64,000 nucleotides of DNA from Hyphomicrobiales bacterium (GTDB lineage Bacteria; Pseudomonadota; Alphaproteobacteria; Rhizobiales; Beijerinckiaceae). Under the pieces are notes generated by a model. That model saw only the letters and a program-made list of their open reading frames with translations. It did not search any database and was not told the origin of the DNA. Where the stretch lies: NCBI GenBank assembly GCA_930633525.1, contig CAKNFP010000002.1:744001-808000 (forward strand), given 5' to 3'. Below are positions 24,230 to 33,824 of this stretch, piece by piece. A program made the position numbers and the translations under genes. Position 1 is the stretch's first letter. Each line of letters begins with the position of its first letter.

Positions 24230-25960
24230 TTATTCGGCGGGGACTGGGCTCAAGCCGCCTTCGTCCATCGGCCGATTCTGCCCCGCCTTGCGAGCCGCCG
24301 CACGCGCCACCACGCTCTGTCGGTTGACGGACCTGCGCTCGGCATCGATGCGGTTGATCAGCAGTTCAGCGCGCTCGATGGAGCCAAGCAGCGCGAGGAT
24401 CGTGCCACGCTCGCCCGCACCGGCATTGGGACCGAGCGCCAGCGTGCGGCCACGCAGCTCCTCAAGTTCTGGATAGACGACATGCCCGGCCGGCATCTGT
24501 GGGTCGGCGATGCCGTGGTCGGGCATGATGGCGCGCAACGCGACGTCGAGCTTGTCGAGCGCGCCGTTGACAATGACTTGCGCCTGACTGCTGAACGTCT
24601 CGCGTTTAACGCGCCGGGCCACCTGATGCATCGATTCCGTCAAAGCCGCCGTGAAGTCGGCTTCCTCAATCAAGCTGGCGATGAGGTCAAGCTGCTCGTA
24701 CGGCAGGTCTTCCTTCATCAGATTGGCGGTATATGCTCGGATATCCCGGCTGAGAATGTCTGTCGCCAGATAGTGCTCGCCCGGATCGGAGGGAGCCGTT
24801 TTGTCACCACGCGCGATATTGAGGAACATGGCGCCTGCCTGGAGATGACGGGCGGTCTCCTTCTGGACGGCGGGAACGGCCTTGGCAAAATCATCGGCAA
24901 GTTGGCGGTCAAGGAACTTCGGCGTCGAATAATCCTCGATATCCTCCTCATCCGAGCGCCCGACGCGCGACAGCACGCGCTCGAATACGCCCACGAAGGG
25001 GAACAGGAGCAGCGTGTTGAAGATGTTGAAGACGGTTGAATAAAGACCGACGGCAACAGGCACGAGAGGGAAGGTTTCCTTGCCGTTGACCACCACCGGA
25101 ACGCCGGGATTGCCGCCGAACCACTGCATCGCCCATTGCAGGACGTCAATCGAGACGAAGAACAACGGTATGGTTATACAGACACCAATGATATTGAAGG
25201 AAATATGGGCGTAGGCTGCGCGCTTGGCATTCTTCGACAGATTGAGCGAGGCCATCCAGGACGTGATCGTCGTGCCAAGGTCGGCGCCGAGCGAGAAGGC
25301 GACAGCTGTTGTCCAATCGAGCACGCCGGCAGCGCCGAGACCCATGACGATACCGATCGTCGCCGACGAAGAGTGGATCATCGCCGTTACACCGGCGGCG
25401 ATCAAAACACATTTCAGAAGATTGAAGTAGGAATCGGCCCTCAGTGTCTGGAGAAGCTCCATCACCTCCGGCATGTTGCGCAGGGGCCGCAATCCGCCGG
25501 TCATGAGGTTGAGGCCGTAGAAGATTAACGCAAAGCCCATGCAGGCGAGCGCGATATTGCGGACCTTCTCGTTCTTGGCGAAGCAGTAAAGCAGCGCGAA
25601 GACACCCGCGAAGATGAGGCCAAGCGGCCCAAGCGGCAGCGCGATGAGGCCGTTGCCGAGCGTGGTGCCGATATTGGCCCCCATGATGACGCTGATGGCG
25701 GGCCTGAGCGCGACGACGCCGGCATTGACAAGGCCGACCACCATCACCGTCATGGCCGTGGAGGACTGGATGACGCCGGTAATGAGCGTTCCCGCCATTA
25801 CGCCCTTGATCGGCGTGCCCGCAGCCTTGGCGAGGAACTCCCGCATCCGGTTGACGGAGAGCGCCTGAATTCCGTTCGCCATGAACTCGAGGCCGAGCAT
25901 GAAGATGCCTAGCCCGCCGATGACCGGCACGAGAATATCCTTGAAGATATCGATCTGCAT
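24230..25960 (-). CDS. Na+/phosphate symporter with C-terminal PhoU-like domain
   Basis: A 576-residue protein of the Na/Pi cotransporter (NptA/YjbB) family. The first 310 residues hold two inverted transport repeats with the QSS motifs (GVIQSSTAMTVMVVGL and the second IHSSSATIGIVMGL). The last 200 residues are helical and resemble PhoU. It moves phosphate with sodium at the inner membrane; bacterial members may export as well as import. It lies 36 bp after the PstS-like gene and is probably co-transcribed behind the Pho box. Confidence 0.9.
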   Translation of the reverse strand: MQIDIFKDILVPVIGGLGIFMLGLEFMANGIQALSVNRMREFLAKAAGTPIKGVMAGTLITGVIQSSTAMTVMVVGLVNAGVVALRPAISVIMGANIGTTLGNGLIALPLGPLGLIFAGVFALLYCFAKNEKVRNIALACMGFALIFYGLNLMTGGLRPLRNMPEVMELLQTLRADSYFNLLKCVLIAAGVTAMIHSSSATIGIVMGLGAAGVLDWTTAVAFSLGADLGTTITSWMASLNLSKNAKRAAYAHISFNIIGVCITIPLFFVSIDVLQWAMQWFGGNPGVPVVVNGKETFPLVPVAVGLYSTVFNIFNTLLLFPFVGVFERVLSRVGRSDEEDIEDYSTPKFLDRQLADDFAKAVPAVQKETARHLQAGAMFLNIARGDKTAPSDPGEHYLATDILSRDIRAYTANLMKEDLPYEQLDLIASLIEEADFTAALTESMHQVARRVKRETFSSQAQVIVNGALDKLDVALRAIMPDHGIADPQMPAGHVVYPELEELRGRTLALGPNAGAGERGTILALLGSIERAELLINRIDAERRSVNRQSVVARAAARKAGQNRPMDEGGLSPVPAE

Positions 25961-25996
25961 GAGAGCTCTCGATTCTGGAGAGGCGGCTCGAGGAGC

Positions 25997-27085
25997 CTAG
26001 TTGTTGACGGAGCTGAGGTTCTTCACCCAATAGGCGTCGATTTGATCGGCGAGTTCGGTCGATACCGGGATGTATCCCAGGGCGACGGCCTCATCGCCGC
26101 CTTGCTTGAAGGCAAGCCGAAACAGGTCGAGCACGCGGTTGATGCGCTGAGGACCACGGTCCTTGGGCAGAACCGCGTAGGTGACCACGACCATCGGATA
26201 AGCATTTGCCTCCGCAGGCTTCACTCTATCGGCTGAAGCTTCAGCGGAGGGCTTCCACCCGGCCTTGGCCAGCCCGGCCCGAAAGCTTTCCGGACCAGGG
26301 CGCACGAAGGTCCCACTGCTGTTCTCCAAGGACACGAAAGGCATGCCGGCGCGGATGACCTGGCCATATTCCAGATACGCGATGCTGTTCTTGGTCGCGG
26401 CGGCGAGCGCCGCCAGGCCGCCGGTGCCCCGCTCGCCGCGTCCACGCGGCCATGGGATCAGCGTATTGGCACCGTACTTGTCCTTCCACTCCGGACTGGT
26501 CGAGGACAGGAAAGTGGTGAAGGTGAGCGTGGAGCCCGAACCATCCTGGCGATGCAGGACCTCAATAGTCGCATCGGGAAGGGAGAGGCCCGGGTTCAGC
26601 GCCTTGATGGCGGGATCTGACCAGTTGGTGATCTTGCCGAGATAGATGTCTGCGAGAACCGGGGCGGACAGGCGAAGTTGGCCGGCCCCGACGCCATCGA
26701 GATTGGCGACCACGGTGATGCCGCCCATGACAATGGGGAACTGAGCCCAACCACGCTGATTCAACTCTTCCGGCAGAAGCGGTGCGTCTGTCGCAGCAAA
26801 GTCCACGTCCGGCTGGTTGAGGCGCATGACCCCGGCGAGCGATCCAACCGGTTCGTAGTCAACCTGCCAATCCGGCGAAGTATAGTCTCCGCCGTCAGTG
26901 CGAAACGCCTCGTAGTCATGCGACCACTTATTGATGATTGGCGCGGCAAAGGTTGAACCGGCGCCGCGAATTGGCTCGGCTCCCGCTATCGGACTGAATA
27001 TCAGGGACGTGAATGCGAGCACGCCGACTACGCCGGTTATAAGACTTAATCTCGCGCTGCGGGGGGGAGAGAGCCATCCGATCAT
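25997..27085 (-). CDS. PstS-family phosphate-binding protein
   Basis: A 362-residue periplasmic protein. A signal peptide (hydrophobic LITGVVGVLAFTSLIFSPIAG) precedes the PstS hallmark GAGSTFAAP; the second phosphate loop RQDGSGS is present, with DFAATDAPL between. These loops bind inorganic phosphate. AAGGG precedes ATG 27085. Unusually, no pstCAB genes follow; the next gene is a Na/phosphate symporter. It may feed a Pst permease elsewhere, or act as a phosphate scavenger or sensor. Confidence 0.88.
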   Translation of the reverse strand: MIGWLSPPRSARLSLITGVVGVLAFTSLIFSPIAGAEPIRGAGSTFAAPIINKWSHDYEAFRTDGGDYTSPDWQVDYEPVGSLAGVMRLNQPDVDFAATDAPLLPEELNQRGWAQFPIVMGGITVVANLDGVGAGQLRLSAPVLADIYLGKITNWSDPAIKALNPGLSLPDATIEVLHRQDGSGSTLTFTTFLSSTSPEWKDKYGANTLIPWPRGRGERGTGGLAALAAATKNSIAYLEYGQVIRAGMPFVSLENSSGTFVRPGPESFRAGLAKAGWKPSAEASADRVKPAEANAYPMVVVTYAVLPKDRGPQRINRVLDLFRLAFKQGGDEAVALGYIPVSTELADQIDAYWVKNLSSVNN

Positions 27086-27211
27086 GCATTACCCTTTCGA
27101 CACTGAGAGAGCGTGTCTTTCGGAGGGGCGCACTCGGTCCTCGGGCGTTGGAATACCCAATTCCTTCCGCCCCCCAGCATTGGAATTCTTGATGTAGGTA
27201 ATACGCATACC

Positions 27212-27228
27212 TAACAGCTCTGTGACAG
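27212..27228 (-). promoter_or_regulatory. Pho box upstream of the PstS-like gene
   Basis: On the minus strand the sequence reads CTGTCACAGAGCTGTTA, two CTGTYA half-sites 11 bp apart, close to the PhoB consensus. It lies about 127 bp upstream of the start, so the pair of phosphate genes is probably induced by phosphate limitation. The rest of the 389-bp gap (27086-27474) holds no gene I can support. Confidence 0.72.
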
Positions 27229-27474
27229 CCGCTCATGTCGCCGGCTAAGCAATGGCTCCGGGCAAAGTCACCCAATAGTTCCGTTAAGCCAATGGATTTC
27301 GGGAATAGGAATTTCTATTACGACTTTCATATGACAACACGATCAACGTCTCTGCTCATCGACGTCATTATGTTGTTACGCTCAGGGCGTTGATTGCGTC
27401 GCCGTCGCAACCCTTTTGATAGCAGGCGGATCGTTTATGAACCACCGCCAGGATTTCCTGAACAGGATCATTAA

Positions 27475-28212
27475 ATGAAAATCGAAGACGTTCGCCGAGC
27501 CTATGCGATGCCCCTGTCCAATCCTGCCTATCCGCGTGGACCATATCGCTTTGTTGACAGGGAATATGTTGTCATCAGCTATCGCACTGACCCGGAAGCG
27601 TTGAGAGCAATTGTTCCTGAGCCACTTGAGATCGCCGAGCCGATCGTCAAGTATGAATTCATCAAGATGCCGGACTCGACGGGCTTTGGTGACTATACCG
27701 AGACCGGACAAGTAATCCCTGTTCGTTTTCGGGGCGAGGACGGCGTTTATGTCCACGCCATGTATCTCGACGATGACGCACCTATCGCCGGAGGCCGGGA
27801 AATATGGGGCTTCCCAAAGAAGCTCGCTTCTCCCAAGCTCACCCACGAAGGTGAGGTGATTGTCGGCACCCTGCACTACGGCTCAATGCTCTGCGCGACG
27901 GCCACAATGGGCTATAAGCACGTCACCATCGACAAGGAGCAAGTGCGCCGAGCTTTGACTCAGCCGAACTTTCTCGTGAAAGTCATTCCGCATGTCGATG
28001 CGACGCCTCGCATCTGCGAACTCGTGCGGTATCACCTCGAGGACATCACTGTGAAGGGTGCGTGGGCCGGCCCGGCTGAGCTTGAACTATACCGCCATGT
28101 CATTGCCGATGTCGCCCGGCTGCCCGTCCTGGAGATCGTCTCCGCCGTGCATTTTATCGCTGATCTTACGCTCGGCCTCGGAGAGGTCGTATACGACTAT
28201 ATGAGGGATTAG
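27475..28212 (+). CDS. adc: Acetoacetate decarboxylase
   Basis: A 245-residue enzyme matching acetoacetate decarboxylase, which turns acetoacetate into acetone and CO2. The active-site residues fall at the same numbers as in the clostridial enzyme: Arg29, Glu76, Schiff-base Lys115 and its neighbour Lys116 in [12 protein letters not shown]. Close homologues also act on larger keto acids, so the true substrate may differ. It appears monocistronic with 200 bp of gap on the right. Confidence 0.9.
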   Translation: MKIEDVRRAYAMPLSNPAYPRGPYRFVDREYVVISYRTDPEALRAIVPEPLEIAEPIVKYEFIKMPDSTGFGDYTETGQVIPVRFRGEDGVYVHAMYLDDDAPIAGGREIWGFPKKLASPKLTHEGEVIVGTLHYGSMLCATATMGYKHVTIDKEQVRRALTQPNFLVKVIPHVDATPRICELVRYHLEDITVKGAWAGPAELELYRHVIADVARLPVLEIVSAVHFIADLTLGLGEVVYDYMRD

Positions 28213-28421
28213 AAGGATTCAGCCGGATGCCGTTGGCGACGGCCGTCACTGACGCAAATACGCGAGAGCTCGCTATCAAGAAGCTGGTTTGATCTGATTG
28301 ACTGATCACGCGGCCAGCCAGAGACCGGCTCGGAGCATACCGGGCCGGGGCAATGACTCACGCTGTCGAATGCCGGTACCATGGGCTACGATTGCACTTT
28401 GCGGCAATACGCTTTTGGGAC

Positions 28422-28940
28422 ATGACGATGATAGATCTGCCCCCAGCGGGCGACGTTAGCCTCGGCCCGGTCCCGGAACATGCGGACGCACCCGACGGTT
28501 TGATGGTGTTCGATGGCATGTGCAATTTTTGCTCCGCGCAGGTGCAGTTGCTGCTCCGGCTAGACACCGGCGGCGCTATCCGCTTCACAGCGATTCAATC
28601 GCCCTATGGCCAATATCTGAGCGCACGCTTCGGCATTGACCCGCTCGACCCATCCACGTTCCTTTTCTTCGAGGACGGGCGCGCCCTGAAGCAGAGCGAT
28701 GCGGTAATCGCGATGCTCAAGCGCCTGCCACGCCCCTGGCGATGGTTTCAGGCGCTCGGCGTCGTTCCTGGCCCCATACGCGATGCCATCTATCGCTGGA
28801 TCGCGCGCAATCGATATAGCCTGTTGGGACGGCGTGACACCTGCATCGTCCCGCCGGCTCATGTGCGGGCACGCTTCATCGACCAGATCCCGCCGGAGCC
28901 CCTAAGCCAAGCGAACGATCCGCCCGGCGTGACGCTCTGA
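28422..28940 (+). CDS. DCC-family thiol-disulfide oxidoreductase-like protein
   Basis: A 172-residue protein of the DCC (DUF393) family. It carries the defining motif FDGMCNFCSAQV with Cys34 and Cys37, a thioredoxin-like start (LMVFDG) and the RFTAIQSPYGQ block. Function is not settled; a redox role is presumed from the CxxC. ATG 28422 and ATG 28428 are both possible starts. It has no evident link to the neighbouring genes. Confidence 0.82.
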   Translation: MTMIDLPPAGDVSLGPVPEHADAPDGLMVFDGMCNFCSAQVQLLLRLDTGGAIRFTAIQSPYGQYLSARFGIDPLDPSTFLFFEDGRALKQSDAVIAMLKRLPRPWRWFQALGVVPGPIRDAIYRWIARNRYSLLGRRDTCIVPPAHVRARFIDQIPPEPLSQANDPPGVTL

Positions 28941-29053
28941 CAACTCGCCTCAATCGTGACCGGCCTATTCTTCTCTCTCTTTAATGGGAAAAAGAAATTC
29001 GTATCGTTGAGACACATTTGATGTCCCGCGGAGGCTCCCTCCATCGTTGAAGC

Positions 29054-29875
29054 CTAAGAGACATGGCGCTCAGGGATATCGGAGGCTGGCGTGGCTTCTG
29101 CCGCCAGCGGCCGCGGTGCAACACGGATGGTGACGCCTGCGTCCGCGAGTTGGCTCGCCCAATCGCCATTCGGCAGCACATCCGTATAAAGAGCCGCCAC
29201 TTGTGACAAATGAGCGACCTTTGCCATCGCGTGGCGTCCGAACTTCGTGTGGTCCGCCAAAACGAAACAGACTCGGCTGCATCCAATAACGGCCTGCGTG
29301 AAAGGCGCGTCATCCAGCGAGAAATCAAGAACGCTTCCGTCAGCGGCGATGGCAACGACCCCAAGAATGGCATAGTCGAGACGGAAACGATCGATAAACT
29401 CTCTCGTTGTCTCACCTACGATCGCGAGATCCCGATTACGCACGGTTCCCCCACAGACCACCAGCTCGAAGTCATCTTTTTTTGCAAGGATATTCACGAC
29501 ATTCAGATTGTTCGTGACGATCTTCAGGCCATTTTTTTCCAGAAGCTCTGCGGCGAATGCCTCGGCGGTGGTCCCGATATCTATGAATATGGACGAGTGA
29601 TCGGGAATTTCCGCGGCAACCGCCTTTGCGATTGCCACCTTCTCGTCCGCCATGGAGTCGCGGCGCGCCTCATAGGGAAGGTTTGTAACGCTCGAGCGGA
29701 AGGCCGCGCCGCCGTGGAAGCGTGACAGAATTCCGTGCTCGCAAAGATAATTGATATCGCGGCGAACGGTTTGGTGGGTCACGCCTAGCCATTCGACCAG
29801 TTCGTCCACACGCACATAGCCGCGCTCACGCGCCATTTGAACGAGCGATTGTTGCCTAGGGTTCAGCGTTGCCAT
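29054..29875 (-). CDS. DeoR-family transcriptional repressor
   Basis: A 273-residue regulator with an N-terminal winged helix (VRVDELVEWLGVTHQTVRRDINYL, residues about 20-43) and a sugar-phosphate-sensing domain (FIDIGTTAEAFAAEL, VVCGGTVRNRDLAIVG, DYAILGVVAI). GGAGG precedes ATG 29875; the frame is open to 30049 but unsupported. It is divergent from the aldolase/kinase/importer operon and should repress it until a phosphorylated sugar, possibly the kinase product, binds. Confidence 0.9.
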   Translation of the reverse strand: MATLNPRQQSLVQMARERGYVRVDELVEWLGVTHQTVRRDINYLCEHGILSRFHGGAAFRSSVTNLPYEARRDSMADEKVAIAKAVAAEIPDHSSIFIDIGTTAEAFAAELLEKNGLKIVTNNLNVVNILAKKDDFELVVCGGTVRNRDLAIVGETTREFIDRFRLDYAILGVVAIAADGSVLDFSLDDAPFTQAVIGCSRVCFVLADHTKFGRHAMAKVAHLSQVAALYTDVLPNGDWASQLADAGVTIRVAPRPLAAEATPASDIPERHVS

Positions 29876-29948
29876 GCCTGCCTCCAAGGCTCGTTTAGCA
29901 GCCCAAACGGGCCACTGTCGAGCCGAATGAACCGCAATCGTCAAAATA

Positions 29949-30027
29949 CGAATAAAAACGAACATTCCTCGAAAACATCGCCTGCGGAATCTGTCATATT
30001 CAGCTCTGTTATGTTCGATTTCGAACA
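29949..30027. promoter_or_regulatory. DeoR-type operator region: palindrome plus three phased CGAA half-sites
   Basis: Between the repressor and the aldolase gene, TGTTCGATTTCGAACA (30012-30027) is a perfect inverted repeat (7-bp arms, 2-bp centre) of the TTCG...CGAA kind bound by DeoR/GlpR repressors. Three further CGAA half-sites begin at 29949, 29959 and 29970, about one helical turn apart. This layout fits cooperative repression of both directions. Confidence 0.65.
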
Positions 30028-30089
30028 AATTCCTATTGAAAACGATCAAACAATGCGCTACCTCTGCGTCAGATCAAAAGGGGACGGAA

Positions 30090-30944
30090 ATGCCTGCAGA
30101 ACAGGGAGCAGCCGCAGAAGCGACACTGATGTCAGGCCAACGCGTCCGCACACGACTTTTAGCGGGAGAACGGCTCGCTGGCGCCTGGCTCAGCCTTGGA
30201 TCGTCGATCGCTGCCGAAATTGCGGCCGGCGCGGGCTTCGACTGGCTCCTATTCGATCTGGAGCATGGGACATCGGAATACTCCGAACTGCTCTATCAAC
30301 TCCAGGCGATAAGCGCGTTTCCGACAGCCAGCATCGTTCGTGTACCCGCCATTGATGCGTCAATCTTCAAGCGTATCCTGGATCTTGGTGCCCATGGCTT
30401 GATGATTCCGCAGGTCGCGAGCGCGGAACAGGCGCGGCTCTGTGTGGATTTCGCGCGCATTCCCCCACAGGGAATTCGTGGAGCCGCTCAGACAACGCGG
30501 GCTTCCGGCTACGGCCTTCACTACGAACAATATCTGCGGGATGCGAATAGCGCGATCATCTTGCTCGCGCAGATCGAATCCCGCCAAGGCGTTGCCAATG
30601 CCGACGCCATTGCCGCCGTCAACGGTATCGACGCCCTCTTCGTCGGTCCCACCGACCTCGGCGTCGATCTCGGCACCTCGCTCAAGGACCCCGATGGCGA
30701 GTTTCGCGCATCCATACTCGCTGTCGCCGACGCTGCGAAGCGGCATGGAAAAGCGGCCGGCGTCCTTGTCCGCAATCTGGAGCAGGCGCGTGGCTACGCG
30801 GAGCTGGGCTATAGCGTCATTGCGCTTGGTTCCGACCGTGGTCTCATTGCGAGCGGCATGCGGGCCAACGTCGCCGCGCTTGGCGGGCTTCACGTCGCGC
30901 GGGCACAGCCGAATTTGAAGGCCGTGTCCAAGGTCGCGCTATGA
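30090..30944 (+). CDS. HpcH/HpaI-type 2-oxo-acid aldolase
   Basis: A 284-residue class II aldolase with LLFDLEHG (catalytic His), IVRVPAID (Arg), the metal-site LLAQIESRQGVANADAIAAV and LFVGPTDLGVDLG. It resembles 2-keto-3-deoxysugar aldolases and the aldolase at 1486-2247. AGGGGACGG precedes ATG 30090. It overlaps the kinase gene by four bases (ATGA), so the two work in step: an imported sugar is probably phosphorylated and cleaved to pyruvate plus an aldehyde. The order of the steps is uncertain. Confidence 0.85.
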   Translation: MPAEQGAAAEATLMSGQRVRTRLLAGERLAGAWLSLGSSIAAEIAAGAGFDWLLFDLEHGTSEYSELLYQLQAISAFPTASIVRVPAIDASIFKRILDLGAHGLMIPQVASAEQARLCVDFARIPPQGIRGAAQTTRASGYGLHYEQYLRDANSAIILLAQIESRQGVANADAIAAVNGIDALFVGPTDLGVDLGTSLKDPDGEFRASILAVADAAKRHGKAAGVLVRNLEQARGYAELGYSVIALGSDRGLIASGMRANVAALGGLHVARAQPNLKAVSKVAL

Positions 30945-32359
30945 GCGGCGAGCCGATCAGCGTCGCGATTGATCTCGGCACGCAGAGCCTGAGAGTATCG
31001 GCGCTGTCCGCAACTGGCGAACGCCTGATGTTCTGGCAGCGACCGATCGCGACGGTGATCCAGGGCGAGCGCTATGAACAGGACAGCCGCGAATGGGAAG
31101 AATGCCTGCTGGCGGGGCTGGACGCGACGGCGCAGGCTGGCATTGTACCGGCGGCGATCCTGGCCAGCGGCCCCCTCGCCGGTTTTGTACCGATTGCAGC
31201 GGATGGCGCCCCTCTTGCACCCGCCGCGATGTACAATGACCGTCGTTCGGCGCGAGAAATTCCGTCTGTCGAGCAGGCTCTGCCTGACGGTTCGGCCGTC
31301 GCGCGCGTAACGATTGCAGATCCGTTGCCGCAGGCGCTGCGCCTTATGCGAGAAGAGCCTGAGGTCCTGGAGCGGACGGTGCATCTGCTCGATGCAACGG
31401 GATGGCTGAATTTCTCACTCACCGGCCGCGCAACGATCAATTCCTATACCGGCATCCGGCTCTATGACGAGGCGACACGCACGCGACTTGGCCTGGCAAC
31501 CATCCCCTTTGGAACAGAAGTGGCGATCGGTGAAGTCATTGCACCATTGCAAGAAGTGCTCTCCAGCCGCTTGCGGTGGCCGCGCGTGCCTGTCGTAGCC
31601 GCGACCTTCGACAGCAAATGCGCCTATCTGGGCAGTGGCATTGGTGTGCCAGGTGAAGGCCTGGATATCTCAGGGACGGTGACATCCTTCGGCGCCGTGG
31701 CCGGCCAACACATCACCGACGAGCGCCACCGCATCTATTCCGTGCCAATGGGCTCGTCTTGGCTCGTGCGCGGATCGACGGCCGCAGCCGGCAGCGTGCT
31801 GGAATGGGCGCGCCAGCTGTTGAGCGTGGAAATTTCGCAGATCGACGCGCTCGCCGCCGCCGAGACGTTGGATGTCTCTGATCCAATCTTCGTGCCCTAT
31901 CTCGCGGGAGCACGCGCGCCCCTTTGGCAGCCTGAGGCGCAAGGCGCCATCAGCGGGATTTCACTGTCCACAGATCGTGCGGCGATCGCGCGTGCTATTT
32001 ATGCCGGCCTGGCACTGTCGTTGCGCCATATCGTCGAAACGATGGAGGACTGCGGCGCGCCCGTTCGGTCGGTGCGCCTCGCGGGTGGACTTTCACGCTC
32101 CGCCGCTTTGGCGCAGATGAAGGCGGACATCCTCGAGCGCCCCGTTACGGTCATGGCGGACAGTGAGTTGACGACCTTGGGGCTGTTGGCGATCGGTGCC
32201 ACAGCCCTCGGCGCTTTCTCCGATATTCGGAGCGCGGCCCGGGTTCTGGCAACGAGCGGCGCGACTTATTCGCCGCGTCTGACGCCAGGATTAGCTCGCG
32301 CTCTCTTTGCCCGCTACCTGGCCACGGCCGAACTCTCGCTCACACTGGCGGGGAAGTGA
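30941..32359 (+). CDS. FGGY-family carbohydrate kinase
   Basis: A 472-residue sugar kinase of the ribulokinase/xylulokinase/gluconokinase superfamily. The N-terminal phosphate loop VAIDLGTQSLRVSAL and the C-terminal FGGY block VRLAGGLSRSAALAQMKADIL are present; the sugar-specificity region (MYNDRRSA, DSKCAYLGSG) does not match a subfamily I can name. It phosphorylates a sugar or sugar acid in the cytoplasm. It is translationally coupled to the aldolase. Confidence 0.88.
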   Translation: MSGEPISVAIDLGTQSLRVSALSATGERLMFWQRPIATVIQGERYEQDSREWEECLLAGLDATAQAGIVPAAILASGPLAGFVPIAADGAPLAPAAMYNDRRSAREIPSVEQALPDGSAVARVTIADPLPQALRLMREEPEVLERTVHLLDATGWLNFSLTGRATINSYTGIRLYDEATRTRLGLATIPFGTEVAIGEVIAPLQEVLSSRLRWPRVPVVAATFDSKCAYLGSGIGVPGEGLDISGTVTSFGAVAGQHITDERHRIYSVPMGSSWLVRGSTAAAGSVLEWARQLLSVEISQIDALAAAETLDVSDPIFVPYLAGARAPLWQPEAQGAISGISLSTDRAAIARAIYAGLALSLRHIVETMEDCGAPVRSVRLAGGLSRSAALAQMKADILERPVTVMADSELTTLGLLAIGATALGAFSDIRSAARVLATSGATYSPRLTPGLARALFARYLATAELSLTLAGK

Positions 32360-32445
32360 TTGCAGGACGGCCGAGGGACGGGAGTTTTTGAGCGTTAATA
32401 ACAGGCCGCTGAAGGCCAGACTGAACGCCCATGAGGGAGGGAACA

Positions 32446-33774
32446 ATGAAGCGTGATGAAGGAACACCCGGTCGCCGCATCACACGCCGCACCTTTGGCA
32501 AGATGACGGCCGCCTTCTCGGCAATCCCAACGCTGGCCCTGGCCCAACAAAAGCTTGAGCTCGGCGTTCTAACCGGGGCATCTTTTTCGCCCTCTGCGCC
32601 TAGTCCAGCGGTGGCCGATGCCTATAGGGCGGCGTGGTCCCAGTTCATGGCACAAAACCCGGGGATCACCCTCAAGATCGAGCCGCATGCCGGCAGCACG
32701 GAGGCTCTCCAGGAAATCCTGACGCGCGCCTCGGCCAAGCGGCTTCCCGATATTGGAATCATGGACACCTATTGGATCCCCCGGCTGCATGCCGGCGGCT
32801 ATCTGCAACCGATGGACGATGTCCTGAGTGAAACCGACAAGGCGGATTTTCTGCCAGGTGTCCTGAAGGCGACGACCCATGGTGGCGCGCTGCGCTCCAT
32901 CTATATCTACAACTCCTGGCGTGGACTGTTCTACCGGCCGAGCGTCGTCAAGGCGCTGGGCTTCGAGGCCCCGCCGACCGATTGGGCCGCGTTCATGAAA
33001 TTCGGCAAGGCAGCGCGAGCTTCCGGTGCTCCCAATGCCGTGATGCTGCCAGCGAATACATCAGAATTGACGATGCTCTACCTCTTCCCGCAGTTGCTCG
33101 GCCTGGGCGGAGAGATCCACGACGACAAAGGTAAGCCGAATTTCTTCGAGCCCCCTAACCGTGAAAAACTGGCGCAGGTCATGCAGATGTGGCGCGATCT
33201 CGTGGTTGAAGGATTGATGCCGGCGCAAGTCGGGGGGATGGATGAAGTCGCAACCCGGCCCTTCTTCTACTCGGGCGAGACAACGACCATTGGCAGCTCG
33301 AGCTCATTCATCAATCAATTCTACACCGATGTCCCAAAGCTAAAGGGGGATCTCGGTGCCGTGCCGCTTCCACTGCCTGACGGCGCAACGCCTGTGCCGC
33401 TGCTCGCGGCCTGGGGCTACGTCATATTCACGAAGGACCCGGAGCGTCTGGAGGCTGCCAAGCGTTTCATTCGCTTCATGCTCGATCCCGCTCAATTGAG
33501 CGTGCTCAATGCCGTCCAGGGCCATCTACCGGTGCGGCGGTCAATATGGGAAACGAGCCCCGCATTTTCCGGCGATCCCTTGTTTCAGCAACTCTACGTC
33601 ATCCAGAACGACCCACGGCTCAGGGAACGGTCGATCTTCCCGATCTACCCGGCGATCAAGGACGCTGTGACGGCTCAGATGGCCGATGTCATCGCCGGCC
33701 GGACAAATCCGCAAGCCGCGATTGACCGCGCTCGCGAGCAGGTCATGACAGCCTACCGTCGTCTGGAACGTTAG
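32446..33774 (+). CDS. Sugar ABC importer, periplasmic substrate-binding protein
   Basis: A 442-residue family 1 solute-binding protein. It has a twin-arginine signal (RRITRRTFGKMTAAFSAIPTL, cleaved near LALAQ). The mature part has the usual SNPS-like pattern: LPDIGIMDTYWIPRLHAGGYLQ, IYIYNSWRGLFYRPSVVKALG, and YVIFTKDPERLEAAKRFIRFM near the end. ATG 32446 follows GAGGGAGGGAA. It feeds the two permeases downstream; no ATPase gene is present in the operon. Confidence 0.87.
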   Translation: MKRDEGTPGRRITRRTFGKMTAAFSAIPTLALAQQKLELGVLTGASFSPSAPSPAVADAYRAAWSQFMAQNPGITLKIEPHAGSTEALQEILTRASAKRLPDIGIMDTYWIPRLHAGGYLQPMDDVLSETDKADFLPGVLKATTHGGALRSIYIYNSWRGLFYRPSVVKALGFEAPPTDWAAFMKFGKAARASGAPNAVMLPANTSELTMLYLFPQLLGLGGEIHDDKGKPNFFEPPNREKLAQVMQMWRDLVVEGLMPAQVGGMDEVATRPFFYSGETTTIGSSSSFINQFYTDVPKLKGDLGAVPLPLPDGATPVPLLAAWGYVIFTKDPERLEAAKRFIRFMLDPAQLSVLNAVQGHLPVRRSIWETSPAFSGDPLFQQLYVIQNDPRLRERSIFPIYPAIKDAVTAQMADVIAGRTNPQAAIDRAREQVMTAYRRLER

Positions 33775-33824
33775 CCTCGAACTCGGCGAAAGGCGACGGC
33801 TCCAAGCGGGCCGCCGTGGTCACC

